The notes under the pieces: generated by a model
What the model was told of the DNA's origin: nothing
Database searches by the model: none
The model's input: the letters and a program-made list of their open reading frames with translations, nothing else
Shown here: piece after piece, positions 49,219-60,592 of the stretch
How the letters are laid out: every line of letters starts with the position of its first letter
Numbering within the stretch: position 1 is the first letter of the stretch
Program-made: the position numbers and the translations under genes
NCBI GenBank assembly: GCA_036971715.1
Contig: JAVHJL010000002.1
Location: 2,264,501-2,328,500 of the forward strand
Length of the DNA: 64,000 nucleotides
Reading direction: 5' to 3'
Origin: Arthrobotrys musiformis
Lineage: Eukaryota > Ascomycota > Orbiliomycetes > Orbiliales > Orbiliaceae

Positions 49219-49534
49219 TCAGGTCGCCCGTGGAGCAAATGTCAGGCAAAAGTAGAATAAAAACAGCCAAATATATCAGCCGATCCCACCTCAATGGTCT
49301 GAATGCCAACATTAATACAAAGGCCAGCTAAAAACTAGAAACTCCGTGGAAGCTCTTGTCTTCATCACGACCAGCACCTTAAATCAAAACCAATATCCTT
49401 CATGTCACGCGGCTTCGAACATCCAGTGGGCCCAATTTAATATTTGCCAGGTGCTCTAGTCTTACAACTTCTCCGTCCCACTTGCTTTCCAGCTGCCTTT
49501 TTCCTTTTTATCTTATCACTTGCTCAATATCTCA
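49219..49534. other. spacer and leader of next gene
   Basis: About 316 bases after the LIG4 stop. A CT-rich stretch (ttgctttccagctgcctttt) lies just before the next start codon. No other feature is seen. Confidence 0.45.
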
Positions 49535-50086
49535 ATGGCTGGAACACTCACTCCCGAATCTCTTCCTTGGGTTTATTTCCTCGAACACAAGTTTATACAC
49601 GTAAATGAGGACCCCTCCGCACCAGAGACCACTATACATAAGCGGAGTGACCCAGCGACTTTTTTTGACCAAGTAGACGACATACTCAGCCTAAACCCCC
49701 CTCCGCCTTTCAATACTCCAACAGAAACAAGCGGGCCTTTCTATCACGTCGCCACCTTATGCGCCTGTTGTATCTGCCCACACTGTTCCGTAGCACTAAC
49801 GCAGGGACAAGAACTCGACCTCCTCTCCCCCCCACATGGAAGATGGGATGAATGGTCGTCGAGACGGCCAGTTGATGGAAACCAGATTCACCAAGCTCTG
49901 AGATTACTCCCCCCACAAAGATACACACCGCCTACGAACCAACTGCAGCAGCTGCAGCTGCAGCCACAGCCCCCTACCCCATTCAACGGGACCGATGGGA
50001 ATCATCAGAACCCCCCTCCTAACAGTGCCGCCCAAGGAAAACCCGGACCTAGCTCTGCTAATCCGCCATCCAATACACCACAATAA
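49535..50086 (+). CDS. small Pro/Gln-rich protein with a Cys cluster, unknown
   Basis: Single exon, 183 residues, starting MAGTLTPESLPWVYFLEHKF. A compact folded N-terminal part holds a cysteine cluster (LCACCICPHCSVAL, about residues 76-89) that could bind one metal ion. The C-terminal about 70 residues are Pro/Gln/Asn-rich and disordered (QLQQLQLQPQPP). No family is recognised. A CT-rich leader directly before the ATG is typical of expressed fungal genes. It is convergent with ASE1, over 1.1 kb away. Confidence 0.6.
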   Translation: MAGTLTPESLPWVYFLEHKFIHVNEDPSAPETTIHKRSDPATFFDQVDDILSLNPPPPFNTPTETSGPFYHVATLCACCICPHCSVALTQGQELDLLSPPHGRWDEWSSRRPVDGNQIHQALRLLPPQRYTPPTNQLQQLQLQPQPPTPFNGTDGNHQNPPPNSAAQGKPGPSSANPPSNTPQ

Positions 50087-51255
50087 CCACACCCTAGAAT
50101 AAACACCTCGGGTATACGCAGGTCTATACATATCATCATACCAACTGTCCGACTATCTTTCAAAAGGCCATAGGAAATGTCCGCCTTGATCCTACGCAGA
50201 TATTCCCTTCTGTTCTTAGGCCGCTAGAGAAAATTGGAGGGTTTGAGCATATGTCCCTTTGACGAAGTATTGAATCCGCGACGTTTATCGCATTGGCACT
50301 TGGGTACAATCGTGGAATCGGGATTGGAATTGCATTACTAGTACTAATTGGATAAGGCTCCGGAGGCCTAAGAGTATTTTAGAGCTTTGAATTCAAGAAC
50401 CTTCCCTTAAAAAGGCTATATTGGCTCATTGACCATCAGTGACACACTACGTAACTGGTACCACATGTATACATGCTTACCACGAAGTGGATTTCTACTA
50501 CACTTTTACAGGCCCTATAGCCAAGTACGCGTGCATATGTGATATAGCGAAGCTTTTGATTCAATTTTTCATCCTACAAGTAAAGGTTGACAAACTGCCC
50601 TGGAGATTTGTTCTAAAAAGTATCACTAATAGACGGAAATAGCAAAGGCACATGACGTAAAAGGAAAAGAAAGCACCACAGGTGAAGAAATAGAAAAGAA
50701 AATGTTGCACACAAAAATAGTTTGTGCGAACTAAACGCATGCACATGCAAAATTGTGATGTTAAAACCTCGTAGACTAAAAATGAGTATCGGAAAAAAGA
50801 GAAAAAGAAGCAAGAGATTTGGAAGATTCAAGGACAAATGCATAAACCATAAAACTTTCAACATAAAGTCACTTTATTGGACAGCAAACACCAGCCCCAT
50901 AAACGCCATTGAAAACAAACAAAAGGATCACAAATAAAACGTGTGTATTGAACCGTAAGAAAGGAAAACTCGATTGATAGTCGAGGATATAGAAGAGGAG
51001 GAATGGTAAACAAAGTGTGGATTGTGTAGTATCTGTTAGCTTCGCCGTCGCATTATTAGACAGCGAAAAACGATTCACTGTGGTTCGTTATCATCAATGA
51101 ATTTCGTCAGTCAAGTTAAAGGGGATGAAAGGCAAAACGAAATCAAAACGCAGCAAACTGGTTGAATGTTAAAAAGAAACTGCCGGGAAAACTGGAGATA
51201 TGCAGGAAACCGGAGAAGAGTCAAGATCGGATATCGGGACGTGATAAAGAAGACG
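50087..51255. other. convergent intergenic, no gene seen
   Basis: About 1.2 kb of A-rich sequence between two 3' ends. Short frames on both strands are low-complexity Lys/Phe-rich and are not credible as genes. Confidence 0.45.
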
Positions 51256-53646
51256 TTAATGGGAATCGTCCTCCCAACCATCGTCTCGTGCGACTTCTCG
51301 GACACCGGGTGCGATACCACGGACCTTCTTCGAATGAAGATTGAAGCTATTGAAATTCTTGCGATCCTTCACAGCTCTCAGCTTATTGTAATAGTGATTG
51401 CTAACATCCTGTTCATAGTCGGAATCGTCTCCATAAGTCTCCCAGTTCTCACTGCTTACGCCGCTGCTAACCGAAGCCAAGGTTGATGCTTGCGACGCAA
51501 GAGATGGGACCCGGTTTATATCGTCGTATGAAACAGCATGTTTAATCTCTTTCGACTCTTGAATAAAACCCATTCTGTCAAAAGAGTCGCCTCTTCTTGC
51601 CATCACGTTCTCGCCAGGACTGCAGAGAGTCGAGACAGTACTCATATCCGATGGAATATGTGCCATGATATTGCGAGCGACCGAATTTATATGAGGAGGC
51701 ACGTTTTCCTTTGTGAGTAAGTCAAGCGACTTCATCTTAGGGGGCGGAAGCCTAACAGGATTGGCGCTGGTTTGGACGGCTTGTTGAGCCATATATGCAG
51801 GCAATCGTCGAATGCTTCCACCAACACTAGATGGTGTTTTCGTCGGATTGTTGGCCTTCCTCCCAAGGGTGGCCGGTGTCGTGCTACGAGCCGGGATTGG
51901 GGGTTTGCGCTCAGGCGAGTTTTGCAAGTTGCGGGTAAAGTTGGTTAGGGGTTGTCTATTATACGGCGTCGGAGACTTGGTACCAGCCCGTGATGGCTGG
52001 GCCCTTGAGGTCGCTGGAGTTCTAGCGGCTGAGCGCAGACCGGCAGCACTGTTGGGCCTTGCGGGAACCGGCTTGGGGGTCGCGGCAACCTTGGGGGTAG
52101 CTGATCTTGGTGCGGCAGTTGACCTCAGAACTGAAGCCGCTGATTGTTGATTCTTGGAGCTGGGTCGTTGCTTCTCGGTGATAGTGTGGAGGAAAGGCTC
52201 TCCAAGGACGATGAATGGTTCACTATGTTCCGCCTCCCAGCTCTCGAGAGCGACAATCAGGTCACTTTCCATCTTTGGCAGTTCTTTGGCGATCTTCTTT
52301 CTAGTTTTCTCTTCCCGCAATAGCCTTGTGGGATCTCTAGGCCCTTTAGCAAGCAGGCGAGATGGATCCTGGGAAGATGCTTCCAAACTAGCTTTATCGT
52401 TGACAAGAGTTTGATACTTCTCGATCAAGTCAAGGATAGGGCTACGTTCGTCAATGATCCTCTGTAGTCGTGCGATTTCCATTTCGTGAGAGCGGAGAAC
52501 TGCTTCAGTATTTGATGATGACCAAGCTGCAGTAAAGTCATACATCTCATCCTCGGTATAGTATAAAATATCCCACATCTCTTGAAGTGTGGTTCTAGCG
52601 TCCGAAATGAAGATATGCATGTGCTCTTTCTTGACTTCCAGCAACCGTTCGAGTTCACTTTCCCACTGTTTTGCAGTATGTTAGTGACATTTTGCTTATA
52701 GGACCCCGATTGTCCGCGCATATGACTTACATTCTGAATAACAGAGATACTATACCCTCTGTTTTGTTGCAAAAACCTCTCTTCCTCCTGGTCATCCTGT
52801 TGGAACTTTTCCCAGAGAGGCTGAAGTTGTTGGTGAATGTCATTGATCTTGCGTTCCCTGATCGCCTTCTCATCTGCCAACTTTTGCTTCTTCGAGCGTA
52901 ATGTCATGATCGCATCTTGCTTAACGTCAAAGCTATCATAATTTTCCCTACATGCATCCACAATTTTTCGATCAATGAGGTGGGATGGGGTCCCAAGATC
53001 TGCCCATAAATTGACGATTTCAGCGCTTAGGGTCCTGACTGCTGCAACCCTACGCGTGAACTCCTCATAAACGCGGGCAAATTCAACTTCGAGTTTCTTC
53101 TTCGATGCATCCGTGATCTTGAAAGTGTAGGTAGGGTTGGTAAGGTTAGGGAGCTGGATACGGAGAAACCCATCTTCAAGTTTACTGGCGTATGCTTGAA
53201 GAGCCTGGGCGAGTTCTAGATTCAATAACTTTTAGCTGAATTCTTGATGGAATTTATACCGGCATCTGAGTTAACTTACTTTTAATTCCTTCGAACTCTT
53301 GATCATACTGGCTTCGCAACATATTATGTTTGTTCTTCAAGGTCTCCACGCAGACTCGGAGTGGAATTGTCACGACCAAATCATCATACATGTTTGCTTT
53401 CGCACCATCTTCCATTGCACGATGTATCTGTTTGATACCGGAGATTAATTTATTGGCCTCTTCAACCAAAGCATTCTTCTCGGTATTAACCATGCGGAGG
53501 TGACTCTGCAGGGTCTCAGAGAGAGCGGCGAACAAGGCCGCTTCCTTGGATTCGCGATCATGGTGCGGTACACCAATTTCGTCAAAGACTCCGTGAAGGG
53601 ATTCGATTGCCGAGGCGACTTGGGATGCGAGGTATGAATTGTCCAT
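51256..53646 (-). CDS. ASE1: Ase1/PRC1/MAP65 microtubule-bundling protein
   Basis: Three exons on the minus strand: 53646-53280, 53215-52731 and 52665-51256, giving 753 residues. The body is a long coiled-coil/spectrin-type rod. The conserved MAP65 spectrin region is seen in WADLGTPSHLIDRKIVDACR and WESELERLLEVKKEHMHIFI, then WDILYYTEDEMYDF. The C-terminal about 300 residues are basic and Ser/Thr/Pro-rich, as expected for the regulated tail with Cdk sites. Ase1 crosslinks antiparallel microtubules in the anaphase midzone and is destroyed by APC/C-Cdh1. The tail holds a KEN box in LTKENVPP (residues about 603-605). The acceptor of intron 1 (ATCTAG) was chosen because nearer AGs bring stops. 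Confidence 0.93.
51703..51711 (-). other. KEN box codons in ASE1
   Basis: Lys-Glu-Asn followed by Val-Pro-Pro in the disordered tail. KEN boxes followed shortly by Pro are recognised by Cdh1 of the APC/C. Function here is inferred. Confidence 0.6.
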
Positions 53647-53748
53647 TTTTTTTTTTGTCCGTCTCCTTCAGGAGAGGTAATCCAGGGATGGCAATGCGAC
53701 TATTATAGGAAGGTCTGACCCAGGAATTTCAACAAGGATAAGGCGGCG

Positions 53749-54183
53749 ATGCTTCGAGAGCGATACCACTATAAACCGTTTTCACAGTAGCGTGGACTGA
53801 AGCAAAACCTGTATGCTTAGCCAACGTGACCTAAGGAATGACCAAGGGTATCCGATCGGGAGCAACTGCTTCTGAAACCGCAAATTGTCGATTTGATTGA
53901 AGCAAGTCAATTGCTATACCACAATAGTCCGTTAGTATTAAAACAAGAAGCCCTCGATGACTTGTTGAAGAGGGACAATGTGGGGAGGAGAGATGGAGAT
54001 AGGTTGATGTCGAAAGGTAGGATATCTCTATGGGACGTGGCTTTCGGGCGAGCCTTTGTATATGAAGTTTTTGGTGTTGCTTGGTTACTCAGGTTGGTAA
54101 ACAAATTGGTCGCAAGAAAAAGTGCTGGTTGCTATGCGACACCATGCTTCCCTGCCGCATCCCGGCCAATCAGCAACCGATAA
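53749..54183 (+). CDS. candidate small protein, divergent from ASE1
   Basis: A two-exon model, 53749-53786 and 53847-54183 (60-nt intron GTAGCG...ACCAAG), gives 124 residues and keeps the frame. The second exon encodes a believable protein: LLLKPQIVDLIEASQLLYHN, a charged helix (EALDDLLKRDNVGRRDGDR), then ISLWDVAFGRAFVYEVFGVA and a short Cys-containing end. The frame has no ATG of its own before residue 67, which is why an upstream exon is proposed. The donor is not a strong consensus and no family is recognised. The start is only 102 bases from the ASE1 start. It may instead be a relic or chance. Confidence 0.35.
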
Positions 54184-55644
54184 CGTAACATAACAACCAC
54201 ACCCTCAACACTTTAGTGTCAAAGCTTGCAGCGATAGAGTGATTTGGCTAAATTTAGTAGTCTCGATCGAGCTATCAATCGCGATCTTGAAAATATATTC
54301 CTACTATTAAGTCCGGGAGTGGATGAAGCACGTACAGAGTACAATGGTATTGAATCAGTCACCTTTGCGTGTTTGTGGTTCTCAAGCAATTTATTAATAT
54401 TTCTATGAGATTATAATCTACGAGCATATGAGGTATCCACCAGTTTGAAAACCTAGGTTCAGATATTAAAAGGGAGTGGTGCTGAATTGTAGTTTCTTCC
54501 GTACCTCCTGCTAGCATGACGCTCCGATTTACGAAACAAATGGCGCTCGGCGTCATGATAGATGGCAATCTTAACTTTACCGTTCCTAAATACTGTTTCA
54601 CGAGTTGGCACCGGCGAATTCTAGACCTCCCGATGTGACGTCTTCCTTTCAAGATTTGAATTAGTAGAGCCTGTGGGAAATCGGCTTGTAATTATATATA
54701 AGGCAAGGCCAAATCCACCAATTTTACTCTTTTTCAGAGAAGTGCATGACTCGAATGTTTTCATGTTAGCTTGACAAGAGATTTAATACTAAGCATTTAG
54801 GCAGTGGCGTTCGCCCCGTAAACTCGAGAGCAATGTGCCCGACAGCATCCCGAGGCGAAAACTTCGATGTTTGTCCTCCTAGCTTGCTGACATTCTGCAC
54901 TATCAGAGGTTAGATTTACGCTATCTAGGGATAAATTGGGAAGCACCTTTTAGCAGGTATCTAGATAATTTAAACACTAGAATTCGCAATACAAAAAAAA
55001 GCCTCGAATCGGCCAAAAGTCGAGATGTAATAAGATCTATATACCACGTTTGGGTCAAGACTGCTGTGTTGTGGGATGAAAATGGCTGGTACTTTATCCC
55101 TTGCACGTTGTGTTTCGGAGTTAAGCGCCGTCTTACATCATATCAGCTAGGCAAGGACTTCGGTCAGGGTAGCGAGAGCACAAGACTAGGGTATCGACAC
55201 AAGGGGCACCGACATCTTGTTTGTTTTGTGGTGGTACCCCTCTTAATATATATCCACAGCAACAATCCATGCAATCATCCCGCCTTAACAACGACGCATG
55301 CATGGTCATGTAGATATCATGAGCTGAGAATACATAGCACAGGGCAGGGTACTAGGATTCCCAAACCTCGGTAATGGACTTCAGACCGATTACAGAGCAC
55401 GTATCGTAAAATACATCTAGGGGATGCAGTCGTAGAAAGAACAAAAGTATGAGGTTCGACATTTGGCTCCCCAGATAACATTCGACTAAACACCACATAT
55501 AAAACACCTAGGGAAAAGGATATGACGAGGATGCTCAACACGATTGAAACCTTGAACCCACAAGAACAAGAACGCCGCCATTATATGAACCCCAATCCAC
55601 ATGTATCAGGATACAGGTTAAACAAGCTTGTCATAAATCACAAA
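54184..55644. other. intergenic, no gene seen
   Basis: About 1.5 kb with only short, low-quality frames on both strands. No repeat or RNA gene is recognised. Confidence 0.45.
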
Positions 55645-56906
55645 TCAAGCATTCGTTGTAGGTTGTGGGGGCTGCGAGTGGTCATGTCCACACTTTCCAA
55701 GCTTCAAATTGCTGAAGTCGAATATCCTCTCCTTGACAACCGTCGAAAGCAGGCCGCAAATCTCTTCGTTTGCGATCTTGTTACTATCTCGGACGATCTT
55801 GCTCAACTGGTTGTCTTTACCCCCCTTCCCATCGGCATTACCTCCAAAACCGCTTCTGCCCGCTCCACCGAACACTAATTTCGAGTGCGAGAGCTGGGTT
55901 TCTGCCTTTTTGATTTTGCGAGAGATTTCCGCCATCTGTTTGGAAGAATATTCACGATTCTAGGGCCGCGACCGTTAGTATGTGGTTTTGCAATATGTCG
56001 GGATTAGCAAGTGTACTTACAGTGAATAACGGGGATTGTGAGAGGGTCGAAACCCAATACTTGTGCCATAGAAGCTCGAGCAAATGATTGTCCAGTGAGG
56101 ATTTGTAATGTGTAATCTCCAAAGGATAATATTGATTGCTATGGGCTCCGAAATCTTCAATTTTGCTCAACGGAATGGTTTGGTATTCCGCGTCCTTTCC
56201 GCCGGCTTGCTTGTGGCCCTCCGGGTACGTCCTGAAAGCTCCAATATCGACCTTGCCTGCGCTGATAGTCCTATCGGGATCGATAACAACAGCAAGGAAA
56301 GGATCCAGCCACTGCTGTTGCATCATCTGTGTGTTTACATCGATACCAGACAACCAACAGCCGTAACCGGGATGCGAATGGTACCATCCAACCACGTTCT
56401 CCTTCCGGCCGATTTCCTTGGCCAGTCGGTCTGCTTCGGCCATGTACTCGTAGGCTTCATTCTGAGCGTTGACACGGGTTTCGGTTCCTTCTACTGGTAA
56501 CGGGAAGGCGTCGCTGACGATAAAGGATGTACCGTGAACTCTACCGACCATCAAACCCATGATTTCGATGCTCCCTCCGGATCGGGCGTGCATTGTCTAG
56601 AAGTTGGAGCTATTAGTAACGAAGACTACGCAGCCCCGCCATGACGGTGTAGGATCCAACTATACCATCTTTAACAAAGCGACCGCCGATATTCTGACGC
56701 TTTTGAAGTAATCTGGGCTGCCTCGAAGTTAGAGGTGGAAATACTCCTTCTAGTGGGCTAGAAACATACTTGGCTTTCCATGGCTTAGCATCTAATGTCA
56801 CCTTCTGCTCTTCTTCGTCGAAGCCGTAGATAAAGTCCTTGACTGGGTCAACAAGTGTGACCTTGTTCTCCAGCTCCCAGGTCTTGCGAGCCAAATCCGC
56901 CGACAT
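55645..56906 (-). CDS. CSN5: COP9 signalosome subunit 5 (Csn5/Rri1, JAMM deneddylase)
   Basis: Four exons on the minus strand: 56906-56770, 56717-56666 (52 nt), 56596-56021 and 55959-55645, giving 359 residues. The MPN+ domain carries the full JAMM metalloprotease motif: Glu74 in SIEIMGLMVG and HSHPGYGCWLSGID with His136, His138 and Asp149. The first exons give KPWKA and DYFKSVRISAVALLKM, typical of Csn5 ahead of MHARSGG. Csn5 removes Nedd8 from cullins and so controls all cullin-RING ligases; in fungi it governs development and light responses (family knowledge). The C-terminus is Gly-rich and ends with DFSNLKLGKCGHDH. It is divergent from SPB1, with 308 bases between the starts. Confidence 0.95.
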
Positions 56907-57214
56907 CGTGAGGTATCCTGTAGAATTTTCGTGATGCGTGATGGGGGTTGTCGTGGTGTTGAGGAAGGATTGAGCTGATATGACTGTGCGGGTGGGGAGA
57001 CGCGAGCTATGAAGCTTGACCTCGTTTCCAAAGTGCAGTTCAACACCGCCACACCGAAGCTTATCATCCCACAACACCAGCCACATCCACTAGCCACGAC
57101 TCCAGGAACCGAACTTTTTTTTGGCGCAGAAAAAAAAAATTACTCGAGATTTCGCTTCCACATTCATTCCAACATCCTCAAAGTGTCCCATCGACGGCCC
57201 TGTAATACGCCACC
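56907..57214. promoter_or_regulatory. bidirectional promoter CSN5/SPB1
   Basis: 308 bases between divergent start codons. A run of A at 57130-57138, next to T and A tracts, may exclude nucleosomes. No named factor site is recognised. Confidence 0.5.
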
Positions 57215-59945
57215 ATGGGTATCCAAAAGAAGGTATGACTCCATATACCCACATATTTATCGAATGGCGACGCTAATTTCTTCACTTACAGCACGGAAAA
57301 GGTCGTCTCGACAAGTGGTACAAGCTTGCCAAAGAGAAGAACTATCGCGCTAGATCCGCCTTCAAGCTTATCCAGCTCAACCAGAAATATGGATTCCTGC
57401 AGAAGTCTAGAGTCCTTATCGATCTCTGCGCCGCGCCAGGAGTATGTTTCACCATGACTACCCGAAGGAAGACTCGGCGACTGACCACCACTCTTTTAGG
57501 GTTGGCTTCAAGTAGCGGCGGAGAACATGCCAAATTCCAGTTTAATCGTCGGAGTGGATCTCTCACCTATCAAACCGATACCAAAGGTCATAACCTTCGT
57601 TTCCGATATCACAACGGATAAATGTCGGTCTACGCTGCGACAGCACCTGAAAACCTGGAAAGCCGATACAGTCCTCCACGACGGCGCTCCGAACGTCGGT
57701 ACAGCCTGGGTCCAGGACGCTTTCACACAGGCGGAACTTGCACTCCAATCGCTGAAACTCGCAACCGAATTCTTGGCCGAAGGCGGAACGTTCGTCACAA
57801 AGATCTTTAGATCAAAGGACTACAATTCGTTGTTGTGGGTGTTCAACCAATTGTTCAAGAAGGTAGAGGCTACGAAGCCTCCATCATCTCGTAATGTCTC
57901 TGCCGAAATTTTCGTCGTTTGTAGGGGTTACCTTGCGCCGAAGCGTGTAGACCCGAAGTTCTTGGATCCGAAGACCGTTTTTGAGGAATTGCCTGATGCG
58001 ACGCCAAATAACGAAGCTAAGGTCTATAATCCGGAGATCAAAAAGAGGAAGAGAGACGGTTACGAGGAGGGCGATAATTTACTGTATAAGGAAATACCGG
58101 TCAAGGAGTTTATCGAAACAACAGACCCCATCGCCCTGCTTGGTTCTATGAATAAATTTACATTCACGGATACCAATGACATTGCGACAGCTACGATAAC
58201 CCGACTACCAGAGACAACGACTGAAATACGAAAGTGCTGCGACGACCTGAGGGTTCTAGGAAGGAGAGACTTTAAACTCCTTCTCAAATGGCGTTTGGCT
58301 ATCCGAGATAAATTCGGGTGGTCGGCGAAGAAAAAGAAGGAAGAAGAGGAAGCAAAGAAGGCCGAAGAGACCGCAGAGATCACGCCGATGGATGAGGAAC
58401 TCCAACTAGAGGAGGATCTCAAAAACATGCACGATAAAGAAACGAAGAAAAAGAGGAAGGAGAAGAGAAGGGATAACGAAAGGAAGCAAAAAGAGATTGT
58501 TCGGCTGCAGATGCATATGACTGCACCTATGGAACTGGGTCTAGAACAACAAGCTGGGCCTGGAGACGACCAAACAATGTTCAAGCTGAAAACAGTCGAT
58601 GCTGCGGGTGGCTTGAAGGAGGTTGCCAAAGGCAAGATGAATATGGTTGTTGACGAGGACGAGGCAAGGGCCCGAGCGGCCGCTGCTCAGAAGGAGGAGG
58701 AAAGTGACGAGGAAAGCGACGACGCAGAAGACGCTTTAGAAGACGAACTGGATAGGATGTATGAGCAATATGTCGAGAAAAAGGCAGAGCGCGACGACAA
58801 GTTCAAGGCGAAGCGGGCACGAAAACAGGGCAACGATGATGAGTGGGACGGTATCGACGAGAATAAAAAAGACGACGTCACAAGCGACGAGGATGTTATT
58901 GCGGAAGAAGACGATGATGACGATTCTTCAGAGGATGATGATGGCGAGCCCGAACAGCGCCTTGTTACCTCTCTCGATAGTGAGCCGACTACCGCAAGCG
59001 GTTTGAGCAAAAAGGCAGCCCTATTTTTCGACCAAGATATCTTCAAAGAGTTTGGTGATGTGGAGGAGGGTGGAAGCAGTGAAGAAGAAGAGAGCGAGGA
59101 TGAAGCCGATGGAGATAGCGAGGAGGGAGAAGAAGAAGAAACAGAAGATGCTGAAGACGATATCGCCGGCCATGAGTCTAGTTCAGAGACCATTGAAGAT
59201 GCGGATGAATGGTACGACACGAGAGAAACCGCTGATAGCGATGAAGATGATGTGAGCGACAGTGGTATCGAAATCGTGAAATCAAACAAGGACGACATCT
59301 GGGATTCCAATGAAAAAGAGCCCACGAAGGGCGGGAAACCAGATATTGACATCATTACGGCCGAAGCCATGACATTAGCGCAAGATATCGCTCTCGGAAA
59401 GAAGTCGAAGGCGGATCTCATCGATGATGGTTTCAACAAGTACTCCTTCAGGTCAAAGGATGGGTTGCCAGATTGGTTTCTCGAAGATGAAGCCAAGCAT
59501 AGCAAACCGCTACGCCCCATTACGGCCGCAGGTTCTGCAGCTATCAAAGAGAAGCTGCGCGCTTTGAACGCACGTCCGATCAAGAAGGTCAAGGAGGCGA
59601 AGGACCGAAAGAAGTTTAAGGCCCACCAGAGACTCGAGAAGCTACGAAAGAAGTCCGCAATGTTGATGGAGGAGGAGGGTATGACAGAGAAGGAGAAGGC
59701 GCAAAAGATCACACGGATGATAAACAGAGCGACAAAGAAGAAACCGAAGCAATCTGTGAGCGTTGTTGTCGCCAAAGGAGGCAATAGGGGCGTTCAGGGG
59801 CGGCCGAGAGGTGTGAAGGGACGATACAAAGTTGTCGACCCTCGTATGAAGAAGTATGTTATCCTTCCACTCGATATGCAAAATTTGCACGATGCTAACA
59901 AAATCTCGCCACAGAGACAAATCGCGAACCAAGAAAAAGAAATGA
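57215..59945 (+). CDS. SPB1: Spb1, 27S pre-rRNA 2'-O-ribose methyltransferase
   Basis: Four exons: 57215-57232 (18 nt), 57292-57441, 57500-59853 and 59915-59945, giving 850 residues. The FtsJ-type methyltransferase is at residues about 20-210: YRARSAFKLIQLNQKYGFL, the SAM loop LIDLCAAPGGWLQVA split by intron 2, VGVDLSPIKPIPKV, and the catalytic tetrad residues in DGAPNVGTAWVQDA and FVTKIFRSKDY. A DUF3381-like region and very long acidic tracts follow (about 380-600). The Spb1 C-terminal domain ends in a basic KDKSRTKKKK tail restored by the last intron. Spb1 methylates the G of the A-loop in 27S pre-rRNA in the nucleolus and is needed for 60S assembly. Confidence 0.95.
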
Positions 59946-60592
59946 TCCGGCCATTGGTCGGTATTTCGACGCATTGTACATTAGAGTATTTTGAATATAT
60001 ATATTTATTTATCAGTCTCTCACCACGGGATGCCATTGTGGCCATCTTTTGGAATGAAATCTTTTTTTATATAATACAATACTAAATTCATTGTTCTAGC
60101 CATTCGATTACCATCGGTCTAATCAGGTCTAGTAGCTAGTCTTGAGCACAACTGCAACCTAGACCTCAGCCCCCGCTCCCGTCAAGACTAACTCAGACCT
60201 TATGTAAGAAATAGCTTTGTGTACTGCATGTCTCATTTCTAGAGCGCCCTTTGGTCAGGAACGAAACCATTGGGCGCACGGAGACTACTCAGGCCTACTA
60301 TCCACTTAGCCGCCTGGCATCGAGGCTAACTTGGACCCTTGAGGCCGTTGTATTTTTCGGCGAATGTGTTGCCTCAATTGTTGCCCCTGCCAACCGCGCA
60401 CTAAGACTCGTCCCAATAAGGGAATGTCCATATTAGGGAAGCACGCGAGTTTCACGCGCATGAAAATCAATCAACCATCCCAACACGGCTTGGTGATTAA
60501 TTTCAATGTCAATTTTAGTTCTTGTTTTATCTCCCTTACTCTCCAACTCTTCTCTCATCATCATCACCTGCCTCTTACCCACCACCACTACC
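59946..60592. other. SPB1 3' end and CDT2 promoter
   Basis: About 650 bases. The first part is AT-rich (tatatatatttatttat), likely SPB1 3' UTR. The last 160 bases hold MCB-like elements and a CT-rich leader of CDT2. Confidence 0.5.
60441..60460 (+). promoter_or_regulatory. two ACGCG (MCB-like) elements before CDT2
   Basis: The cores ACGCG at 60443-60447 and 60454-60458 are 11 bases apart, about 140 bases before the CDT2 start; the second lies in TTTCACGCGC. MCB sites (ACGCGT-like) are bound by MBF/DSC1, which drives G1/S genes, and fission yeast cdt2 is MBF-regulated. Function here is inferred. Confidence 0.4.

Noticed and set aside
58687..59784. 365-codon Ser-rich open frame on the minus strand
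   Set aside because: It is the mirror of the acidic Asp/Glu tracts of SPB1 (GAN codons read as Ser/Leu); the sense frame is clearly coding.
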